A stretch of 64,000 bases of DNA from Thermocrinis sp. (GCF_036781485.1 NZ_DAIQAX010000002.1:71482-135481), one strand, 5' to 3'; positions 1 to 9,174 are shown, counted from the first letter of the stretch. The notes: a model not told the origin generated them from the sequence alone. Translations and numbers: made by a program.

Positions 1-169
1 GGCACTCTTGGAAGAAGAATAAAGGATATACACCATAAACGGCTTTTCTTCCCATTTTTCTTCCCATACGGATCAAAAGGGTCTTCTGGAATGGCTTTCC
101 TTTACACAAAAACCTAAAAAAGTTTTCTTAATACATGGGGTTCAAGCCCTACTTACCGGTTTATGGTGA
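1..169 (+). pseudogene. Decayed 3' end of a metallo-beta-lactamase/beta-CASP nuclease
   Basis: Frame 1 begins with GTLGRRI, the motif before the last beta-CASP histidine region in RNase J/CPSF-like exonucleases. Frame 1 then stops. Frame 2 continues with YTINGFS, a serine/histidine-rich stretch, TDQKGLLEWL and PKKVFLIHG, which match the end of the same family, and ends at TGA 167-169. A frame change with loss of about 20 expected residues lies near 25-28. The usual SAHADQ-like motif is lengthened by an exact 12-base tandem duplication (44-55 and 56-67). The family's HGE is HGV, and the tail is cut short. The gene is broken in several ways and runs off the left edge. The family assignment is from recall of conserved motifs. 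Confidence 0.72.
44..67 (+). repeat. 12-bp exact tandem duplication inside the nuclease remnant
   Basis: The 12-mer ttttcttcccat occurs twice back to back (44-55 and 56-67). It inserts four extra codons into the beta-CASP histidine motif, producing SSHFSSH where the family has a single SAH. It keeps the frame, so it may have been an early lesion. Confidence 0.85.
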
Positions 170-191
170 AGTTATAGACCTATAGCAAGCT

Positions 192-1979
192 TTAATCTTC
201 CCAAGATGAAAGTTTTTTTTCGCCGCTTTTAAACTCTACACATTCTTTAAAAACTACATGAGGGCAGACCTTAGCGCAAAATTGATGGTCTATCTCTTCA
301 AGTAATATTTTCAAAGACTGCCCCTTTGAACCAAATATCATGTCCTCTGGAACAACCTTTTTTAAACCAGCCCTTTCTAAAACAGGCATGACAATTCGGT
401 TTATATTACCAAGAGCAGGGGATAGGCCCATGGACTTTATCCTTTGTAGCATTCTTATGAAATTTTCCGCACCCACTGCATCCATGTAGTTGGAAGCTTC
501 CAAGTCTATGAATACAAATTTCAGCCCTCTATCTTTTCTTTCTTGAACTTTTTCTACTATGTAGTTAGAAACATACTCTGCATTTCCAAAGTATATAGAC
601 ATCTGAGGTCTTACGTATAAGATTTGGGGACATTCCACAAGACCCTCTGCCTCTGCATTCTCAAAGGTTTGAGTTTTGGGATTTCTCGTAATTACCACTA
701 TGCGAGGATACATGGTCTTATAAACAAAAGACCCAAAGGCTAGGATGGCACCCATAAGTATAGCCTGCCAAAGCTCCATGATGAAAACGCTTATAAAGGT
801 AAGCCCTGCCACCACACCATCTATAGGGTTTATGTGGTAAAGATGTCTTATCTCTTGAGGTTTAACCAGTGGAATAACTGCGGTTAGTATTATGACCGAG
901 AGGGTTGCCTTCGGCAGGTAATAAAACAGAGGCGCAAAGAAAAGAAGAGTTATAAGTATAACCAAGCTTACCACAGCATGGGCTATGGGAGAAGCGGTTT
1001 CAAGCCTGTAGTATAGAGCTGAACGTGAAAAAGAACCGCTTATCGGAAATCCCTGCATAAAACCTGCCACTATATTTGAAAGTCCTTGACCTACTAACTC
1101 TTTGTTTGGATCCCACTTGTCTCCCTTTTCTACCGCAAACTTTTTAGCTATAGCTAAGGCTTCCAAAAGGCCTATGGCAGCCACCACTATTGCACCACCC
1201 CATAGAGCGGATAGAACTTGTAGGTCTATGGGAGGTAAGCTTATGGGTGGAAGACCCGCTGGCACATCCTCCACAATAGAAACTCCATATCTTCCCTTGA
1301 GGTCCAAAAGGTAGGAAATCAGCGTGGTTATCACAACCGCGATCAGAGCACCGGGCATAAGGGGATGTATTTTCCTTGACAAATATATGATTACAAACGC
1401 CAAAATGCTCACCATTACTGTGTATGGATTTGTTTGATGGAGCTTTTGGGCTATGTCAGCTAACAGGGAAAATATCTGAGTGCTTTTTGTGGTGCTAAAA
1501 CCAAGGACGCCACCTAATTGATTTGCCGAAATCACGAGCGCACCAGCGGAGATAAAACCAACTATCACGCTGTGGGATATAAGATCAAGGATGAAGGCAA
1601 GTCTAAAAATTCCTATCAAAAGAATAGTTATGCCCACCATAAGGGCTAAAAGTCCTGCCAGCCCTACCCATTCGGATGTTCCAGGCTTGGCAAAAGGTAA
1701 AAGGGTGGACGTAACCAGTATTGCTACCATAGCCACTGGGCCCGTCCCCAAAAACCTTGAACTTCCAAAGATAACCGCCACTAAGGGAGCAAGCAACGAT
1801 GCATAAAGACCATTTATGGGTGGCATTCCAGCTAAAAGGGCATAAGCTTTTGCCTGAGGAACCAAGACCGCTGCAACCGTAAGACCGGCTACTAGGTCTT
1901 TTATGAACTTTTCTTTGTTGTATCCATTCAGATAGCCTAAGTTTAAACTAAAAGATTGGACTATACTTTTAGGGCTCAC
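192..1979 (-). CDS. SulP-family anion (sulfate) permease with STAS domain
   Basis: A 595-residue inner-membrane transporter of the SLC26/SulP family, probably for sulfate or bicarbonate; the substrate cannot be read from sequence. The N-terminal signature [11 protein letters not shown] (near residue 35) and the GSSRFLGTGPVA segment are followed by about ten membrane segments, then a cytoplasmic STAS domain from about residue 455. The family usually has PQGMAYA where this protein has PQAKAYA. The tail carries cysteines C568, C572 and C580 (Cx3Cx7C), also present in the broken paralogue at 28626-29964. The start is GTG at 1977-1979. hisH starts 19 bases away on the other strand, so each promoter must overlap the other gene or its leader. 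Confidence 0.93.
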   Translation of the reverse strand: MSPKSIVQSFSLNLGYLNGYNKEKFIKDLVAGLTVAAVLVPQAKAYALLAGMPPINGLYASLLAPLVAVIFGSSRFLGTGPVAMVAILVTSTLLPFAKPGTSEWVGLAGLLALMVGITILLIGIFRLAFILDLISHSVIVGFISAGALVISANQLGGVLGFSTTKSTQIFSLLADIAQKLHQTNPYTVMVSILAFVIIYLSRKIHPLMPGALIAVVITTLISYLLDLKGRYGVSIVEDVPAGLPPISLPPIDLQVLSALWGGAIVVAAIGLLEALAIAKKFAVEKGDKWDPNKELVGQGLSNIVAGFMQGFPISGSFSRSALYYRLETASPIAHAVVSLVILITLLFFAPLFYYLPKATLSVIILTAVIPLVKPQEIRHLYHINPIDGVVAGLTFISVFIMELWQAILMGAILAFGSFVYKTMYPRIVVITRNPKTQTFENAEAEGLVECPQILYVRPQMSIYFGNAEYVSNYIVEKVQERKDRGLKFVFIDLEASNYMDAVGAENFIRMLQRIKSMGLSPALGNINRIVMPVLERAGLKKVVPEDMIFGSKGQSLKILLEEIDHQFCAKVCPHVVFKECVEFKSGEKKLSSWED

Positions 1980-1998
1980 AGAATTAGTATTTTATCAT

Positions 1999-2610
1999 AT
2001 GATTGCACTCGTAGATTACGGAATGGGAAATTTAAGAAGCGTAGAGAAGGCTCTTGAGTGCTTAGGTCTTAGAGTTCTGAGGACGAGCGATCCGGAGGTC
2101 GTAAAAAAGTCAAAAGCGGTTGTCCTGCCTGGTGTGGGGGCTTTCAAAGACGCTATATACAACTTGAAAAAATTGGGACTCTACGGTACAATTCTTTCAC
2201 ACTTAGAGAGTGGAAAACCCTTCTTAGGCATATGCTTAGGACTTCAACTTTTGTTTGAGAGAAGTTACGAGTTTGGTGAAGAGAAAGGTTTTGGGCTCTT
2301 AGAAGGAGAAGTTATCCTTCTTCCGCCTACCGTAAAAATACCCCACATAGGTTGGAACCAGATCTGGAAGAGGAAAGACTCCCCAATTTTAGAAGGAATA
2401 GAAGATGGCGAATTTGTCTACTTTGTCCATTCTTACAGGGTGATGCCAAAGAGGGATAATGTAATTCTTACTCTGACAGACTATGGAGATTACTTCGTGT
2501 CCTCCGTAGAGTACGAAAATGTCTTTGCGGTTCAGTTTCACCCTGAAAAGAGCCAAAAAGTGGGACTTAAACTGTTAAAAAACTGGGCTACGTACAACGG
2601 GCTTTTGTAG
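1999..2610 (+). CDS. hisH: Imidazole glycerol phosphate synthase, glutaminase subunit HisH
   Basis: HisH releases ammonia from glutamine for HisF in histidine synthesis. The protein has 203 residues, the usual length. The class I amidotransferase triad is complete: C79 in GICLGLQLLF, and H181 and E183 in FHPEKS. PGVGAF near residue 44 is the oxyanion-strand region typical of HisH. It stands alone, with no other his gene nearby. The ATG lies directly after an AT-rich stretch without a Shine-Dalgarno sequence, so the message may be leaderless. Confidence 0.96.
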   Translation: MIALVDYGMGNLRSVEKALECLGLRVLRTSDPEVVKKSKAVVLPGVGAFKDAIYNLKKLGLYGTILSHLESGKPFLGICLGLQLLFERSYEFGEEKGFGLLEGEVILLPPTVKIPHIGWNQIWKRKDSPILEGIEDGEFVYFVHSYRVMPKRDNVILTLTDYGDYFVSSVEYENVFAVQFHPEKSQKVGLKLLKNWATYNGLL

Positions 2611-2618
2611 TTTTAATA

Positions 2619-2644
2619 TTTGTCATAATAAAAAACTTGACAAA
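2619..2644. promoter_or_regulatory. Inverted repeat overlapping the dnaK -35 box
   Basis: TTTGTCA (2619-2625) and TGACAAA (2638-2644) are perfect 7-base inverted arms around a 12-base spacer. The right arm contains most of the -35 hexamer of the dnaK promoter. This geometry suits an operator, but no regulator is known and chance in AT-rich DNA is possible. It does not match the HrcA/CIRCE consensus. Confidence 0.35.
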
Positions 2645-2665
2645 AGTGTACTAAACTTTTAAATT
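2635..2665 (+). promoter_or_regulatory. dnaK promoter
   Basis: TTGACA (2637-2642) and TAAATT (2660-2665) are separated by 17 bases, a good sigma-70-type arrangement. ACTTGACAA, six variable bases, then ACTAAA (2635-2655) recurs with the same spacing before clpB (53661-53681). The match continues weakly to the Shine-Dalgarno sequence, so the two chaperone genes are probably co-regulated. Confidence 0.65.
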
Positions 2666-2693
2666 AGATACTAACAATTGAGGAGGTGTGAAT

Positions 2694-4562
2694 ATGGCAG
2701 AGAAGGTAATAGGTATTGATTTGGGAACCACAAACTCTGTGGTTGCGGTTATGATAGGTGATGAGCCGGTGGTAATACAGAATCAAGAGGGTTCTAGATT
2801 AACGCCCTCTGTGGTGTCTTGGACTAAGGAGAAGGAAATTCTCGTGGGTGAGCCAGCCAAAAGGCGTGCCATACTGGACCCAGAGAATACAATTTACGAA
2901 TCCAAAAGGTTCATAGGGAGAAAGTTTGAAGAGGTAAAAGATGAAGCCAAAAGGGTGTCTTACAAAGTGGTGCCTGATGAAAAGGGAGATGCAAGTTTTG
3001 AAATTCCCAACTTAGGAAGAACGGTAAGGCCAGAGGAGGTAGGCGCTCAGGTTCTGAAGAAATTAAAAGAGGCTGCAGAGGCATACTTAGGGGAAAAGAT
3101 AACAAAAGCTGTAATAACAGTGCCAGCTTACTTTAACGAAAGGCAAAGGCAGGCAACGAAGGACGCCGGGAAGATAGCAGGGCTTGAAGTTTTAAGGATA
3201 CTAAACGAGCCCACCGCTGCTGCTTTAGCCTATGGGTTAGATAAGAAAAGCGACGTAAGGATACTGGTTTACGACTTTGGAGGAGGCACCTTTGACGTAT
3301 CTATTTTGGAGGGTGGAGAAGGAGTAATAGAGGTAAAGGCTACTGCTGGAGATACCCATCTTGGTGGTGCCAACATAGACGAAAGGATAATGGACTGGCT
3401 TATAGAAGAGTTTAAGAGGGAAACTGGCATAGACCTCAGAAAGGACAAAACCGCATTACAAAGGCTAAAGGACGCTTCAGAACAAGCTAAAAAAGAATTA
3501 TCCTTTAAACTTGAGACCGAGATAAACCTACCCTTTATAACCATAGATCCATCCACCAATCAACCGTTGCACCTACAGAAAAAGCTCACCAGGGCAAGGC
3601 TGGAGGAGATGATAAAGGATCTGGTTGATAGGACTATGGAGATAGTTAAAAAAGCTTTGGAAGATGCCAAACTTAGACCGCAGGACATAGACGATGTGGT
3701 GCTGGTAGGTGGTTCTACCAGAATTCCGTTGGTGCAGCAAAGAATAAGGGAATTTTTCGGTAAGGAACCTCACAAAGGGGTTCATCCGGATGAGGTGGTG
3801 GCAGTGGGTGCTGCCATACAGGCAGGTATCCTCTCTGGAGAGGTAAAAGAAATCCTTCTGGTAGATGTCACTCCCCTTTCTTTGGGTGTGGAAACCTACG
3901 GTGGGGTCATGACCGTACTCATCCCCCGCAATACGCCCATACCTTACAAGAAGTGTGAAATCTTTACCACCGCTAGCGATTATCAAACAGAGGTGGAAAT
4001 TCATGTCTTACAAGGGGAAAGACCGCTGGCTAAGGATAATAAATCGCTGGGTAAGTTCTACCTGACTGGCATACCACCTGCACCAAGGGGGGTGCCAAAG
4101 ATAGAGGTTTGCTTTGATATAGACGTGGATGGCATACTGCACGTAACTGCCAAGGACTTAGGAACAGGCAAAGAACAATCCATAAGGATTCAACCCTCTT
4201 CTGGGCTCACCCAAGAAGACATAGAAAGGATAATAAAAGAAGCTCAAATGCACGAAGAAGAAGACAAAAGGAAGAGAGAACTGATAGATGCCAAAAATCA
4301 ACTTGATATGCACATCTACAACTTAGAGAAGGTTTTAAAAGAAAACAAAGACAGAATACCGGCGGATCTCGTTTCAGAGGTTGAAAAGGCTATTCAAGAG
4401 GGTAAGAACGTGTTTGCCTCTTCTCAGGACATACAGGAAGTGCGCAGAATTACAGAAAAGGTTCTTGAGATTTCCGGAAAACTAGGAAGCTATATCTACC
4501 AATCTGCGGAGAAAAAGAGTGGTGAAGGCGGTGGAGATGTGATAGAGGGCAAGACGCTATAA
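2694..4562 (+). CDS. dnaK: Molecular chaperone DnaK (Hsp70)
   Basis: ATP-driven cytoplasmic chaperone that works with DnaJ and GrpE. The start chosen is ATG 2694 ([15 protein letters not shown]), seven bases after AGGAGGT (2681-2687); a GTG at 2688 lies too close to that site. The 622-residue protein shows the Hsp70 phosphate motif IDLGTTNS, the [11 protein letters not shown] segment, the [10 protein letters not shown] phosphate-2 loop and the [10 protein letters not shown] adenosine motif, then the substrate-binding half with the linker [11 protein letters not shown]. It is followed 19 bases later by hslO, so ATP-dependent and redox-regulated chaperones sit together. No dnaJ or grpE is in the window. 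Confidence 0.98.
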   Translation: MAEKVIGIDLGTTNSVVAVMIGDEPVVIQNQEGSRLTPSVVSWTKEKEILVGEPAKRRAILDPENTIYESKRFIGRKFEEVKDEAKRVSYKVVPDEKGDASFEIPNLGRTVRPEEVGAQVLKKLKEAAEAYLGEKITKAVITVPAYFNERQRQATKDAGKIAGLEVLRILNEPTAAALAYGLDKKSDVRILVYDFGGGTFDVSILEGGEGVIEVKATAGDTHLGGANIDERIMDWLIEEFKRETGIDLRKDKTALQRLKDASEQAKKELSFKLETEINLPFITIDPSTNQPLHLQKKLTRARLEEMIKDLVDRTMEIVKKALEDAKLRPQDIDDVVLVGGSTRIPLVQQRIREFFGKEPHKGVHPDEVVAVGAAIQAGILSGEVKEILLVDVTPLSLGVETYGGVMTVLIPRNTPIPYKKCEIFTTASDYQTEVEIHVLQGERPLAKDNKSLGKFYLTGIPPAPRGVPKIEVCFDIDVDGILHVTAKDLGTGKEQSIRIQPSSGLTQEDIERIIKEAQMHEEEDKRKRELIDAKNQLDMHIYNLEKVLKENKDRIPADLVSEVEKAIQEGKNVFASSQDIQEVRRITEKVLEISGKLGSYIYQSAEKKSGEGGGDVIEGKTL

Positions 4563-4581
4563 AGGGATTATCTTTATAAAC

Positions 4582-5451
4582 ATGTTTTTTAAAGAGCTTG
4601 ACGAAAGAACAAAGGGTGAGCTAAGGGATTACTTTGAAGATAGGGATTATGCAGTTATTGCTGTGCCAAAAGAGGAGCCCGTAAGGGTTTATGTAATAAA
4701 GGCAGACAGGACAGTAGAAACTACAAGGAGAATACACGGACTTGATCCTTACTCTACCATTCGGTTGGGCGAATGGCTTCTGTCTGCCTTGATACTCTCC
4801 TCTTTAGTAAAGCACGCCAGCCCTCAGAAGGTTCTTCTGAAATTTACCAGTAAGGAAGAAATTATTGTAGCTGAAGCTGACGGGATGGGAAGGGTTAGAG
4901 GGTTTATGAGTTTTGCTTCTCAGGATAACGAGCCAGAAAACATCACTGTTGTTAAAGAGCTTAGAATGGGCACACCTTACACAAGCATAATTCCCGTAGT
5001 TAGTAGGGATATTAAAGAGAACTTACTCTATTATTTTGAGCAGTCGGAGCAAATCAAAACAGGCTTAGACATGGCGGTTTTGTTAAACGAAGATGGTTCT
5101 GTAAAGCATGCGGGAGCTTATATGGTTCAAACTATGGGAGGTACATCACCAAAGGTGGAAAAACTTCTCCAAGAAAGGATAAAGAGCTTTCCTTCCTATT
5201 CTAGCATTTTATCGTTGGGGAGAAGACCAGAGGACGTGGTGGAAGATATTCTTTTTGATATGGAGCCCAGGATAGTGGGTTTAAAGGAGGTTGAGTACTA
5301 TTGTCCCTGCAACGAAGAAATAGCAAAAGCAAGTTTGAGTCTTTTGAGCAGAGAGGAAATGGAAGAGATTCTATCGGACGGTCCGGCGGAGGTTGTCTGC
5401 AAATTCTGTGGAAGAATATACAGGTTTGATAGAGGAGTTTTGTCTTTGTAA
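4582..5451 (+). CDS. hslO: Redox-regulated chaperone Hsp33
   Basis: Holdase chaperone switched on by oxidation. The 289-residue protein ends with the zinc redox switch CxC...CxxC: C241 and C243 in YYCPCNEE, and C273 and C276 in VCKFCGR. The spacing of 29 residues between the pairs is typical. The N-terminal part matches the Hsp33 fold by its length and the NITVVKELRMGTPYTS region. It begins 19 bases after dnaK and may be co-transcribed. The ATG follows TTTATAAAC without a clear ribosome-binding site. Confidence 0.95.
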   Translation: MFFKELDERTKGELRDYFEDRDYAVIAVPKEEPVRVYVIKADRTVETTRRIHGLDPYSTIRLGEWLLSALILSSLVKHASPQKVLLKFTSKEEIIVAEADGMGRVRGFMSFASQDNEPENITVVKELRMGTPYTSIIPVVSRDIKENLLYYFEQSEQIKTGLDMAVLLNEDGSVKHAGAYMVQTMGGTSPKVEKLLQERIKSFPSYSSILSLGRRPEDVVEDILFDMEPRIVGLKEVEYYCPCNEEIAKASLSLLSREEMEEILSDGPAEVVCKFCGRIYRFDRGVLSL

Positions 5452-5469
5452 AACATACCTGAGTTTTTC

Positions 5470-5500
5470 TTGCACTTAACCAAATTTTTTATGGTATAAT
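5470..5500 (+). promoter_or_regulatory. Promoter of the ribosomal protein cluster
   Basis: TGGTATAAT (5492-5500) is an extended -10 element. TTGCAC (5470-5475) lies upstream with a long 19-base spacer. It sits between hslO and rplN, and no other promoter is evident until 12584, so it is probably the main promoter of the cluster. Confidence 0.65.
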
Positions 5501-5530
5501 ATATAGTCTGACTTATTAAGGAGAGGTGCC

Positions 5531-5896
5531 ATGATACAGAGGCAAAGTTATTGCAACGTGGCTGACAACTCTGGAGCGAAAAAGGTTCAGGTTATAGGCA
5601 TACCCTATGCGCCGAGGAAGTATGCAACCCTTGGGGATGTGGTTACCGTCACAGTAAAGCAGGCCACGCCCAACAGCCCCGCTAAGAAAGGAAACATATA
5701 CAGGGCAGTGGTGGTCAGGACCAAAAAAGAAGTGAGAAGACCAGACGGAAGCTATATTAAGTTTGACGACAACGCGGTAGTGCTTCTAAATCAATATGGA
5801 GAACCTTTAGGTACAAGGATTTTGGGTCCCATTGCTCGTGAGGTGAGAAACCGTGGTTTTACCAAACTTGCATCACTCGCACCGGAGGTAGTTTGA
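5531..5896 (+). CDS. rplN: 50S ribosomal protein L14
   Basis: First gene of the spc-type cluster. The 121 residues include the L14 opening [23 protein letters not shown] and the end [11 protein letters not shown], close to the usual 122. The ATG follows a GGAGAGG site. In most bacteria rpsQ precedes rplN; here the preceding gene is hslO, and rplN has its own extended -10 promoter. Its stop overlaps the rplX start (TGATG). Confidence 0.98.
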   Translation: MIQRQSYCNVADNSGAKKVQVIGIPYAPRKYATLGDVVTVTVKQATPNSPAKKGNIYRAVVVRTKKEVRRPDGSYIKFDDNAVVLLNQYGEPLGTRILGPIAREVRNRGFTKLASLAPEVV

Positions 5897-6261
5897 TGGC
5901 AGCTAAGATAAAAAAGGGTGATACGGTGGTGGTCTTAAGGGGAAAGGAAAAGGGTAAAACAGGAGAGGTTATTAAAGTCCTGAGAGAAAAAAATAGAGTA
6001 GTGGTAAAGGATGTAAACCTGGTTAAGAAGCACTTAAAGGAGATACCCAACGTAAGAGAGGGTGGTATATACGAGTTTGAAGCACCTATACACATAAGCA
6101 ACGTGATGTTGATATGCCCAAAATGTGGCAAGCCCACTCGGGTGGGTTTTAGAATTGTGCAGGAGGGCGATACACTACGAAAGTATAGATACTGTAAAAA
6201 ATGCAATGAAAATATAGATCTGGTGGCAGAGAAAGTCAAAAAAGAGAGGGTTAAGAGATGA
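5896..6261 (+). CDS. rplX: 50S ribosomal protein L24
   Basis: Assembly-initiating large-subunit protein with a KOW motif ([20 protein letters not shown]). ATG 5896, overlapping the rplN stop, is preferred over the TTG at 5893, and GGAGG (5884-5888) lies seven bases before it. The 121-residue chain carries a CxxC pair near residue 74 (ICPKCGKP) and another near its end (YCKKC), a four-cysteine set that may bind zinc. Its stop overlaps rplE by ATGA. Confidence 0.97.
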   Translation: MAAKIKKGDTVVVLRGKEKGKTGEVIKVLREKNRVVVKDVNLVKKHLKEIPNVREGGIYEFEAPIHISNVMLICPKCGKPTRVGFRIVQEGDTLRKYRYCKKCNENIDLVAEKVKKERVKR

Positions 6262-6821
6262 GCGTAGAAACCAAGTATGTGCCCAGACTTTACGAAAAGT
6301 ATAAAAACGAAGTAGTTCCAAAACTTATTGCAAAGTTTGGCTACAAAAATCCTATGGAAGTGCCCAAATTGGTGAAGATTGTGGTCAACATGGGTGTGGG
6401 CGAAGCAGTTAAGGATATAAAATTTCTGGAAAAGGCTACAGAAGACCTGAGAGCTATCACTGGACAGCAACCTGCGGTGAGAAGGGCCAAAAAATCCGAA
6501 GCTGGTTTTAAACTCAGGAAGGGAATGCCAGTTGGTCTAAAGGTTACTCTGAGAAAGGAGAGAATGTGGGACTTTTTGGACAAACTCATCTCCGTTGCCT
6601 TACCAAGGGTGAAGGACTTCAAAGGCTTAAACCCAAGGTCCTTTGATGGCAGAGGAAACTACGCCTTTGGTATAGCAGAGCAGATAGTCTTTCCGGAGAT
6701 AGACTACGAGAAGGTGGACGCCATAAGAGGTATGGATATAATAATACACACCACCGCAGAAACCGACGAGGAAGCCCTATGGCTCTTAGCCTTGCTCGGG
6801 CTACCCATAAGGAGTTTTTAG
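6258..6821 (+). CDS. rplE: 50S ribosomal protein L5
   Basis: 5S rRNA-binding protein of 187 residues, with the L5 signature around VVNMGVGEA and the conserved [13 protein letters not shown] and [12 protein letters not shown] segments. Starts in an ATGA overlap with rplX, indicating translational coupling, and is followed by rpsN after nine bases. Confidence 0.98.
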   Translation: MSVETKYVPRLYEKYKNEVVPKLIAKFGYKNPMEVPKLVKIVVNMGVGEAVKDIKFLEKATEDLRAITGQQPAVRRAKKSEAGFKLRKGMPVGLKVTLRKERMWDFLDKLISVALPRVKDFKGLNPRSFDGRGNYAFGIAEQIVFPEIDYEKVDAIRGMDIIIHTTAETDEEALWLLALLGLPIRSF

Positions 6822-6830
6822 GAGGATAGG

Positions 6831-7019
6831 ATGGCAAGAAAGGCTAAGGTAGCAAAGGACGTTAAGCACTTTCCTAAGTACGAAGTAAGGAAGAAGAACA
6901 GGTGCCCGCTGTGTGGAAGGCCCAGAGGCTTTATAAGATACTTTGGTATGTGTAGGTTGTGCTTTAGGGAACTTGCCCTTAAAGGCGAATTACCTGGCGT
7001 TCGCAAAGCAAGCTGGTAA
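6831..7019 (+). CDS. rpsN: 30S ribosomal protein S14, zinc-binding type
   Basis: The 62-residue form carries two CxxC pairs (CPLCGR and CRLCF), so it is the short zinc-binding S14 rather than the longer zinc-free type. It starts after AGGAGGATAGG. No second S14 gene is in the window. Confidence 0.97.
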   Translation: MARKAKVAKDVKHFPKYEVRKKNRCPLCGRPRGFIRYFGMCRLCFRELALKGELPGVRKASW

Positions 7020-7031
7020 GGAGGTTAGAGG

Positions 7032-7442
7032 ATGGATCCAGTGGCAGATATGTTTTCCGCTATTAAAAATGCCATAATGAGAAGGAAAGACTATGTGGAT
7101 GTGCCTTCTTCCAAGCTAAAAGAGGCTATTCTTGAGGTGTTGAAAAGGGAAGGTTATATTCTTAACTGGGAAAGGTTAGATAAAGAGGAGCACAGAAAGG
7201 GTACCCAGTACAAGCTGAGAATACATCTAAAATACGCAGACCCTAAGAAAAGCAAAAGCGTTATACGGGAATTGGTAAAGGTGTCTAAACCAGGTAGGCG
7301 CGTGTACGTTCCCAAGCACCTAATACCCCATGTTAGAAAGGGGTTGGGTATAGCCATTCTCTCAACGGACGCAGGGGTAATTACAGACCACGAGGCAAGA
7401 AAGCTTGGTAAAGGTGGAGAACTTATAGCATACGTGTGGTGA
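7032..7442 (+). CDS. rpsH: 30S ribosomal protein S8
   Basis: Primary 16S rRNA-binding protein of 136 residues. It begins MDPVADMFSAIKNA, and the conserved end GLGIAILSTDAGVITDHEARK is the S8 signature region. In many bacteria S8 represses the spc operon by binding its mRNA; no such site could be judged here. Confidence 0.98.
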   Translation: MDPVADMFSAIKNAIMRRKDYVDVPSSKLKEAILEVLKREGYILNWERLDKEEHRKGTQYKLRIHLKYADPKKSKSVIRELVKVSKPGRRVYVPKHLIPHVRKGLGIAILSTDAGVITDHEARKLGKGGELIAYVW

Positions 7443-7451
7443 GGTGTTAGC

Positions 7452-8012
7452 ATGTCAAGAATAGGTAAAAAACCAATACAAATACCCAGCAATGTAAAGG
7501 TAAGTTTTAATAATGGCGTATTAGTGGTAGAAGGACCAAAGGGCAAACTCTCCATGAAAGTCCATCCAGACGTAAAGCTAACTTTGGAAGATGGCACCAT
7601 AAGGTTGGAGAGACCTTCGGATGCACCTTTTCACAGAGCCATACACGGAACCATGGGAGCGTTGATCAGAAACATGGTAAAGGGTGTTACAGAGGGTTTT
7701 ACTATCGGTCTAGAAGTGGTTGGCTTGGGATATAAGGCAGCGGTTAAGGGAGGAAATTTGGAGCTGAGCTTGGGTTATTCCCATCCCGTAGTTTATCCAA
7801 TACCCCCTGATGTGAAGATAGAAGTTAAAGAAAACAAAATATACGTAAGCGGTATAGACAAACAAAGGGTTGGTCAGGTAGCGGCTGAAATTAGAGCTTT
7901 CAAAAAGCCAGACGCATACAAAGGTAAAGGCATAAGGTATGAAGGAGAACAGCTAAAACTTAAGGCAGGAAAGGCTGCAGGAAAGGGTAAAGGTGGTAAA
8001 GGTAAGAAGTAA
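7452..8012 (+). CDS. rplF: 50S ribosomal protein L6
   Basis: The 186-residue protein has the paired L6 folds ([11 protein letters not shown] at the start and the [11 protein letters not shown] signature near residue 158). The last 15 or so residues are a Lys/Gly-rich tail slightly longer than usual. It starts after GAGGTG and is followed by rplR after 11 bases. Confidence 0.98.
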   Translation: MSRIGKKPIQIPSNVKVSFNNGVLVVEGPKGKLSMKVHPDVKLTLEDGTIRLERPSDAPFHRAIHGTMGALIRNMVKGVTEGFTIGLEVVGLGYKAAVKGGNLELSLGYSHPVVYPIPPDVKIEVKENKIYVSGIDKQRVGQVAAEIRAFKKPDAYKGKGIRYEGEQLKLKAGKAAGKGKGGKGKK

Positions 8013-8023
8013 GGAGGTTTGTT

Positions 8024-8395
8024 ATGGCTAAGCTTAGTAGGCACGAAAAAAGGGAAAGAAGACACAAGAGGATAAGAAAGAAGATCTTTGGGACGCCCGA
8101 AAGACCCAGACTATGCGTTTACAGAAGTTTGAACGCCTTCTATGCCCAGATAATAGACGATACTAAGGGCATTACTTTGGTTTCTGCATCCTCCATAGAT
8201 CCAGAGTTTGTTAAGATGGCAGGCAAAAGAGGAGGTAAATCCATAGAAGACGTGAAAAAGGTAGCGGAAATACTAGTTAGAAAGGCTTTGGAGAAGGGTA
8301 TAAAAAAGGTAGTGTTTGACAGAGGGGGATTTTTGTATCACGGTAAAATAAAGGCATTTGCAGAGGCTTGTAGAGAGTTTGGTTTAGAGTTTTAG
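8024..8395 (+). CDS. rplR: 50S ribosomal protein L18
   Basis: 5S rRNA-binding protein of 123 residues, close to the family length. A basic N-terminus (about ten Lys/Arg in the first 25) is followed by the conserved [13 protein letters not shown] and [16 protein letters not shown] segments. A GGAGG lies seven bases before the ATG. Confidence 0.98.
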   Translation: MAKLSRHEKRERRHKRIRKKIFGTPERPRLCVYRSLNAFYAQIIDDTKGITLVSASSIDPEFVKMAGKRGGKSIEDVKKVAEILVRKALEKGIKKVVFDRGGFLYHGKIKAFAEACREFGLEF

Positions 8396-8410
8396 AAAAG
8401 GAGGTAGTAA

Positions 8411-8986
8411 ATGGGTGGTTTGTCAATTGAAAAAATGATTGATGAAAGGAGAAGTTTGCAGAATATAATCGAGCTTGAAGACCAGCTTCAATTAGAGGAA
8501 CGTCTTATATACGCCAAGAGAACTACAAGAGTTACAAAAGGGGGTAAAAGATTCTCCTTTAGCGCTCTGGTTATTGTGGGCGATAAGAGGGGTTTTGTGG
8601 GGTTCGGCTTAGGTAAAGCAAGGGAAGTCCCCATAGCTATAGCAAAAGCCATAGAAGACGGTAAAAAACACATCATAAGGGTTCCCATAATAGAAGGGAC
8701 TGTTCCCCATGATGTAATAGGCCATTATGGACCTACTATGATAAAGGTTATGCCTGCCAGAAGGGGAACGGGTATAGTGGCAGGTGGTGCTGCAAAACCT
8801 ATTTTTGAACTAGCAGGCTATACAGACGTTCTTACCAAGCTAATGGGAAGCACTAACCCTAACAACGTGGTGAGGGCTGTTTTTGATGCACTTTTGAAGC
8901 TTACTTCCCTCGAAGAAGAGGCAAGACTTAGGGGTATTAGCGAAGAAGAACTAAGAAGAAGATACCAACTTTATGCGAGGGTATGA
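8411..8986 (+). CDS. rpsE: 30S ribosomal protein S5
   Basis: Decoding-accuracy protein of 191 residues. It has the double-stranded RNA-binding-type N-domain (TRVTKGGKRFSFSALVIVGDK) and the glycine-rich S5 signature around VGFGLGKAREVP, then MPARRGTGIVAGG. An N-terminal extension of about 30 residues precedes the conserved core. Its stop overlaps the rpmD start by ATGA. Confidence 0.98.
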   Translation: MGGLSIEKMIDERRSLQNIIELEDQLQLEERLIYAKRTTRVTKGGKRFSFSALVIVGDKRGFVGFGLGKAREVPIAIAKAIEDGKKHIIRVPIIEGTVPHDVIGHYGPTMIKVMPARRGTGIVAGGAAKPIFELAGYTDVLTKLMGSTNPNNVVRAVFDALLKLTSLEEEARLRGISEEELRRRYQLYARV

Positions 8987-9174
8987 AGATGAAAAAACTT
9001 AGGGTGCGTTTGGTTAGAGGTTTGGCTGGAAAGCCTGAAAAACACATAAAAGCTGTGAGAAGCTTAGGCTTAAAAAAAGTAGGAGATGTTAGGATACTTC
9101 AAGACAATCCTATGGTTAGAGGAAACATAAAAACTGCCCATTATCTTTTGGAAGTTCAGGAGGTGGAAGAATGA
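8983..9174 (+). CDS. rpmD: 50S ribosomal protein L30
   Basis: Short 63-residue L30 with the signature region [18 protein letters not shown] 8983 overlaps the rpsE stop; the in-frame ATG 8989 has a better distance (eight bases) from GAGG 8977-8980 and may be the true start. Its stop overlaps rplO by ATGA. Confidence 0.95.
   Translation: MKMKKLRVRLVRGLAGKPEKHIKAVRSLGLKKVGDVRILQDNPMVRGNIKTAHYLLEVQEVEE

Noticed and set aside
2688..2690. GTG as the dnaK start
   Set aside because: It directly abuts the AGGAGGT site; ATG 2694 has proper spacing and gives the standard Hsp70 N-terminus.
2611..2693. CIRCE/HrcA site before dnaK
   Set aside because: No TTAGCACTC-N9-GAGTGCTAA-like repeat is present here or before clpB.
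3573..4004. Long antisense open frames within dnaK, rplN-rplX, gltB and other genes
   Set aside because: They lie opposite well-identified genes, have no family features and follow from the codon usage of the real gene.
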